Assembly (NCBI GenBank): GCA_035299065.1
Contig: DATGXI010000151.1
Coordinates: forward strand, 1-34,985
DNA from: DASPJQ01 sp035299065
GTDB taxonomy: Bacteria > Bacteroidota > Bacteroidia > Flavobacteriales_D > UBA2798
DNA length: 34,985 nt
Reading direction: 5' to 3'
The notes beneath the pieces are model-generated. The model ran no database searches. It had not been told where the DNA came from and saw only the letters and a program-made list of their open reading frames with translations. The position numbers and the translations under genes were made by a program. Shown here in pieces: positions 31,075-34,985 of the stretch (position 1 is its first letter; every line of letters begins with the position of its first letter).

Positions 31075-32096
31075 GGCTTAAATTTTTTAAGTTCCTCAAT
31101 TACGTTTTCCATCATATCATTGGTAAAATCCAAGTGTGTTACAAACCTGAATGATCCCGGACTTAATGAAAAGAACAAAATATTTTTTGAAGCGAAGTAG
31201 TCCAGGAATCCCTGTGTTGTGATTTTAGGGGCTACTTTAAAAATAATAATATTGGATTCGACCGGTAAAATTTCCTCGACCCACGGAAGCTGAACAAGTG
31301 CAGTTTCTAAAACTTTTGCGCGATAATGATCTTCACGCAGGCGCTCTACATTATTCTTTAAGGCAAACAATCCGGCAGCCGCAATAATACCTGCCTGGCG
31401 CATTCCTCCACCCATTACCTTACGTACCCTGCGTGCTTTTGTGATAAACTCTTTTTTTCCAAGCAACACCGATCCAACAGGTGCGCCTAAGCCTTTTGAA
31501 AGGCAAATGGATATTGAGTCAAAATGACTTCCATATTCTTTTGCATCAATATTTTGTTCAACCAATGCATTAAACAAGCGGGCACCGTCAAGGTGAAATG
31601 GCAAATTCTTACTACGGCAAAAACTGCTCATGGACCTTGTTTCGTCATACGAATAAATTGCCCCGCCTCCCCTGTTACTGGTATTTTCAATGGCAACAAG
31701 TGATGTTAAAGGCAAATGCACATCAGCTGGGTTATTGATATTTTCCTCTATGAATTTTAAATTGATCATGCCGCGGTTCCCTTCCATATACCGAACTGAA
31801 CAGGCACTGTTCACCATGATTCCACCACCCTCGTATTTATAAATGTGCGCATCTTTGCTGCAAATCACTTCCTGCCCTGGCTGTGTGTGTACTTTAATGG
31901 CTACCTGGTTGGTTTGTGTGCCTGACGAACAAAATAAACCGGCCTCCATGCCAAAAAGAGCTGCTGAATATGCTTCCAGTTCATTGATGGTTGGGTCTTC
32001 GGCAAACACATCATCACCAACCGGTGCATTCATCATGGCCTCCTTCATTTCTTTTGAAGGTTTTGTTACGGTATCACTGCGTAAATCGATGGTCAT
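31071..32096 (-). CDS. ltaE: Low-specificity L-threonine aldolase
   Basis: This is a 341-residue PLP enzyme that splits threonine and allo-threonine to glycine and acetaldehyde. It starts at the ATG at 32096 (MTIDLRSDTVTKPS), the standard family start; an in-frame upstream extension has no family counterpart. Visible motifs are GDDVFAEDPTINELE (27–41), SGTQTNQVAIK (58–68), His84 in KDAHIYKYEGGG, the HLDGARLFNA block (Asp170, Arg173) and Lys201 in CLSKGLGAPVGS, which forms the Schiff base with PLP. Length and motif spacing match bacterial LtaE. The stop overlaps the lipoprotein start. It is divergent from the TPR–SpoIIE gene. Confidence 0.94.
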   Translation of the reverse strand: MTIDLRSDTVTKPSKEMKEAMMNAPVGDDVFAEDPTINELEAYSAALFGMEAGLFCSSGTQTNQVAIKVHTQPGQEVICSKDAHIYKYEGGGIMVNSACSVRYMEGNRGMINLKFIEENINNPADVHLPLTSLVAIENTSNRGGGAIYSYDETRSMSSFCRSKNLPFHLDGARLFNALVEQNIDAKEYGSHFDSISICLSKGLGAPVGSVLLGKKEFITKARRVRKVMGGGMRQAGIIAAAGLFALKNNVERLREDHYRAKVLETALVQLPWVEEILPVESNIIIFKVAPKITTQGFLDYFASKNILFFSLSPGSFRFVTHLDFTNDMMENVIEELKKFKP

Positions 32097-32283
32097 AAAG
32101 TAAAAATAGGCTACCAAAATACATATTAAAACGCCATGTTTTACAGGAAAATAGCACCGTAAAACGAAGTCTCCTCCCGAATTGAGACAAAAAACAAACC
32201 CTTTTTTTGGCAAATTGTGGTATTTAACAAAGGCTTAACCGAAATCCTGAACCAGGAATGCAAGCAGCTGCCTGTATTTTAGT

Positions 32284-32291
32284 TATCTTTG
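32284..32291 (+). promoter_or_regulatory. -7 box of the TPR–SpoIIE gene
   Basis: TATCTTTG, a full match to the Bacteroidota TAnnTTTG box, lies 4 bases before the ATG at 32296. No TTG at the normal distance upstream was found. If used, the transcript would be nearly leaderless. Confidence 0.4.
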
Positions 32292-32295
32292 AATT

Positions 32296-34269
32296 ATGCG
32301 CAAATTCATTTTCGTATTGGCATTACTGGTAAGCAGTTTCGTATTGCATGCCGGTGTTGATTCGCTTAAAAATGAATTGAAAAAAAACAATCTTTCTGAT
32401 TCGCTGCGCTGCGCCACCTTGCTTGACATTGCTTTGTCCTACTACAACAACGAAGGTTTACTTGACTCATCACAACTGTATTTTGAGTACGCCCTTGCTG
32501 CGGCCGTAAAATCGAACAACAATAGTCTTATTGCAGCTGCATATACCGGCAAGGGCTTAATACTTCGCGAAAAGGGAATTTATTCAGGGGCACTTGAAAA
32601 TTATTTGAAAGCACACAGCTTTGCCACCAAGGCTAAAGACTATAAGCGAATGGCAAAAGCCTTAAGCGGAATAGGCGTGGTTCATGCCATACAGGGCGAT
32701 AATGAAAAAGCGTTCAAGTATTACAGGGAAGCAGAAAAAATAAATCTAAAACACAACAAACCAGGATTAGCAGGCATTTACAACAACATTGGTTTATTGT
32801 ATTCGGAAACGGAAAATTTTAAAACATCACTTTCCTACTATAACAAAGCATTAAAAATAAATGAAGAATTGAAAGACGACCGCGGTATTGCAACAGTTAA
32901 TGAAAACATTGGGTTGATTTACGTGAACCAGTTACACGACATTAAATCGGGGCTTGAGCATTATGCAACCAGTTTATCACTTTGGCGAAAAATGGGCGAC
33001 AATTTCAGTGTTTCCATTACCATGCAGTACATTGCATCGGCCCTTAACATTGCCGGAAAATACAAAGCCAGCATTGATACCGCACAAAAGGCCCTGAAAC
33101 TGGCCATTGAAAGCAAATCACTGAGCGCTGAAATGGCTTTACACGGTGAACTGGCTCGTGCTTATGACAGCACAGGAAATACTTCAAAAGCCTATTACCA
33201 TTACCGCAAATTTATTGATCTGAAGGAAAGCATACGCAACGATGAAAAAACCAGGGAGATCACCTCGTTACAGCTTACCTATGATTTTAAAAAAACACAG
33301 GCTTTTGATTCCATACAAAATGCCAATAAAAAAGCGCAAGACGCCATGGCGTTAAAACAATCAAAGCGCTTTAGTTTCTGGCTCATATGCGGCATGGGCC
33401 TTCTTTTAGCGTCCCTGGTATTTATGTACATTATTTACCAGAAGAACAAAAAGGCCAAAGCCGAAATATCATCCCAAAAAATTTACATAGAGCAGCGGAA
33501 CCTGGAGGTAATGGACAGCATAAAGTACGCCAGCCGTATTCAAAATGCCATTTTACCTCCTGCTGAACAAATGAAAAAATTAATGCCCGAACATTTTGTA
33601 TTGTATTTACCCAAGGACATTGTGAGTGGCGATTTTTACTGGATAGAGGAAAAAGGCGATAATTTATTTTTTGCCGTTGTTGACTGTACCGGGCATGGCG
33701 TACCGGGTGCTTTTATGAGCATTGTGGGGCGTAATGGATTAAATGAGGCGGTTAGCGTTATGGGATTAAGTTCCGCATCCGATATTCTTAATTTCCTGAA
33801 CAAATACGTGAATGAAACGCTTCACCAGAAATTTGAAAACAGCACTATACGCGATGGAATGGACATAGCCCTTTGTGTGTTTAACAAAAAAACACGTATA
33901 CTTGATTTTGCAGGTGCGAACAACCCAGTTTGGGTTCACAGGGCAAATACATATGACCTTGTTGAAGTAAATGGCGATAAACAACCTATTGGAAATTTTA
34001 TTGGCGTGGGCAAGGAAAAACCTTTTACAAAAAAATCAGTTGAGATTGCTCAAGGCGATACTGTTTATCTTTTCTCAGACGGGTATGCTGACCAGTTTGG
34101 CGGACCTAAAGGCAAAAAAATGAAATACAAACGCCTGAAAGATTTAATTATTTCCGTGTGCCGTGAAAAAACAGATAAGCAGCGCGAAGAACTCATGAAA
34201 AATTTTAATTCCTGGAAAGGAGACCTTGAACAATTGGATGACGTATGCGTAATTGGTGTAAAAATCTAG
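32296..34269 (+). CDS. TPR sensor with SpoIIE/PP2C-type phosphatase domain
   Basis: This is a 657-residue protein with a signal sequence (about 1–19). A periplasmic TPR array (about 40–310) has repeats such as ALENYLKAHSFATKAKDYKR, IYNNIGLLYSETENFKTSLS and AYYHYRKFIDLKES. A linker, one membrane helix (about 360–381) and a short coiled coil lead to a SpoIIE phosphatase domain (about 408–657). Acidic metal-binding residues are in VSGDFYW (about 446), VVDCTGHGVPGAFMS (about 463), LFSDGYADQFGG and LDDVCVIG. ASRIQNAILP at the domain start is typical of this class. It is expected to sense an unknown periplasmic signal and dephosphorylate a partner-switching (STAS) protein. No partner is encoded next to it. 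Its 3' end overlaps the next gene by 25 bases. Confidence 0.92.
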   Translation: MRKFIFVLALLVSSFVLHAGVDSLKNELKKNNLSDSLRCATLLDIALSYYNNEGLLDSSQLYFEYALAAAVKSNNNSLIAAAYTGKGLILREKGIYSGALENYLKAHSFATKAKDYKRMAKALSGIGVVHAIQGDNEKAFKYYREAEKINLKHNKPGLAGIYNNIGLLYSETENFKTSLSYYNKALKINEELKDDRGIATVNENIGLIYVNQLHDIKSGLEHYATSLSLWRKMGDNFSVSITMQYIASALNIAGKYKASIDTAQKALKLAIESKSLSAEMALHGELARAYDSTGNTSKAYYHYRKFIDLKESIRNDEKTREITSLQLTYDFKKTQAFDSIQNANKKAQDAMALKQSKRFSFWLICGMGLLLASLVFMYIIYQKNKKAKAEISSQKIYIEQRNLEVMDSIKYASRIQNAILPPAEQMKKLMPEHFVLYLPKDIVSGDFYWIEEKGDNLFFAVVDCTGHGVPGAFMSIVGRNGLNEAVSVMGLSSASDILNFLNKYVNETLHQKFENSTIRDGMDIALCVFNKKTRILDFAGANNPVWVHRANTYDLVEVNGDKQPIGNFIGVGKEKPFTKKSVEIAQGDTVYLFSDGYADQFGGPKGKKMKYKRLKDLIISVCREKTDKQREELMKNFNSWKGDLEQLDDVCVIGVKI

Positions 34270-34985
34270 TTTATTTTTTTATCCTTATTTGTGTTGCTGT
34301 AAATGGAAAATCGCAGCAAGTGAATATTATTCCCTATCCCAACTCGGTTACATTGCTAAAAGACAGTTTTGAGTTGCGAACAGGCATGAGTGTGGCTTGC
34401 TATTCAAAAGAGCTGGAAACAGAAGCCAATTATTTTATTGACCAGTTGCACACACGCTATACGGTGAACCTTTTTGTTAAAATGCTTGATTCAACCAAAG
34501 CATACAACATGTTGCCGCCACCCGTTACCATTACGTACGAAAAAACACAACCTGCAAACGGAAGCTATTCACTAAGTGTTACCCAAAAGGAAATAAAAAT
34601 ACGGGCTGCTAACAGCGATGGGATTTTTAACGCCTTTCAGAGCCTTTTTCAATTAATGGTTTCGCGTGGCAGGCATTTGTGTAAAATACCCTGCTGCGAA
34701 ATAAACGACTCGCCCCGTTTTGAGTGGCGCGGCATGCACCTGGATGCATCAAGGCATTTTTTTGACAAACAGTTTATAAAAAAATACATTGATTATTTGG
34801 CTTTCCACAAAATGAACGTTTTTCACTGGCACTTAACCGATGACCAGGGATGGAGAATTGAAATAAAAAAATACCCCTTGTTAACCGAAATAGGCGGGTT
34901 CAGGAACGGCAGTATGGTTGGACCTTACTCAGATCACAAAATAGATTCCATACAATACGGTGGATTTTATACGCAAAAAGACATA
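34245..34985 (+). CDS. Beta-N-acetylhexosaminidase (GH20), N-terminal part, cut by the window end
   Basis: This is the first 247 codons of a gene that runs off the right edge, open to the last base in the same frame. The ATG at 34245 starts a signal peptide (MRNWCKNLVYFFILICVAVNGKSQ). An N-terminal GH20b-type domain (about 26–155) precedes the catalytic barrel, which begins with RFEWRGMHLDASRHF (158–172) and NVFHWHLTDDQGWRIEI (191–207), both hallmarks of GH20. The catalytic Asp–Glu pair lies beyond the window. It should remove terminal GlcNAc or GalNAc from chitin fragments, glycans or peptidoglycan pieces in the periplasm or outside. It overlaps the TPR–SpoIIE gene by 25 bases in another frame, so the two are probably co-transcribed. 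Confidence 0.92.
   Translation, partial: MRNWCKNLVYFFILICVAVNGKSQQVNIIPYPNSVTLLKDSFELRTGMSVACYSKELETEANYFIDQLHTRYTVNLFVKMLDSTKAYNMLPPPVTITYEKTQPANGSYSLSVTQKEIKIRAANSDGIFNAFQSLFQLMVSRGRHLCKIPCCEINDSPRFEWRGMHLDASRHFFDKQFIKKYIDYLAFHKMNVFHWHLTDDQGWRIEIKKYPLLTEIGGFRNGSMVGPYSDHKIDSIQYGGFYTQKDI

Overview
The window looks like chromosomal DNA of a member of the Bacteroidota. The genus cannot be resolved from sequence alone. The evidence is several secreted proteins with a C-terminal type IX secretion (T9SS) sorting domain, a FecI/FecR/TonB-receptor cassette with an STN domain, PafA-type alkaline phosphatase, Kdo transferase (lipid A/LPS synthesis), TPR–SpoIIE and TPR–HTH signalling proteins, and Bacteroidota-type promoters (TTG and TAnnTTTG boxes). 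No rRNA, tRNA, CRISPR array, insertion sequence or prophage was seen.

Region 1 (1–7.7 kb) is the most interesting part. A minus-strand cluster reads, in transcription order, YHYH-domain secreted protein (yhyh-B), MbnP-like protein, MbnH-like di-heme protein, and a second YHYH gene (yhyh-A) that runs off the left edge. Beside it, divergently, lie an ECF sigma factor, a FecR-like anti-sigma factor and a TonB-dependent receptor. MbnP, MbnH, a FecI-like sigma factor, a FecR-like protein and a TonB transporter also occur together in methanobactin (copper chalkophore) operons, but the precursor and maturation genes (mbnA, mbnB, mbnC) are not visible here. A bipartite motif, GTrGGGTAA–N11/12–wCCGTT, lies just upstream of yhyh-B, mbnP and fecR. 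It could link the two divergent transcripts into one regulon, possibly driven by the local sigma factor. A copper role is inferred from families and context.

Region 2 (7.7–11.1 kb) has two divergent regulators with related C-terminal HTH domains: a membrane TPR sensor and a cytoplasmic protein with a receiver-like domain that lacks the usual phospho-acceptor Asp. A small protein of unknown function follows.

Region 3 (11.2–18.7 kb) is a minus-strand group of secreted proteases: two paralogous M43 metalloproteases with PKD and T9SS domains, a trypsin-fold protease with a T9SS domain, and a small unrecognised membrane-anchored protein. The larger M43 protein carries about 200 extra residues inserted between its zinc motif and its Met-turn.

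Region 4 (19–25.6 kb) holds a large WG-repeat secreted protein, PafA alkaline phosphatase translationally coupled to an EamA transporter, and a glucosaminidase with LysM modules. A 430-base gene-free stretch follows (25.64–26.06 kb) with a terminator, direct and inverted repeats and two long stem-loops.

Region 5 (26–35 kb) contains waaA with a TTG start behind an outer-membrane protein gene, a WG-repeat/SUMF1-like protein, an outer-membrane beta-barrel protein, a lipoprotein coupled to L-threonine aldolase by a TTGA overlap, a TPR–SpoIIE phosphatase, and the 5' part of a GH20 beta-N-acetylhexosaminidase that leaves the window on the right.
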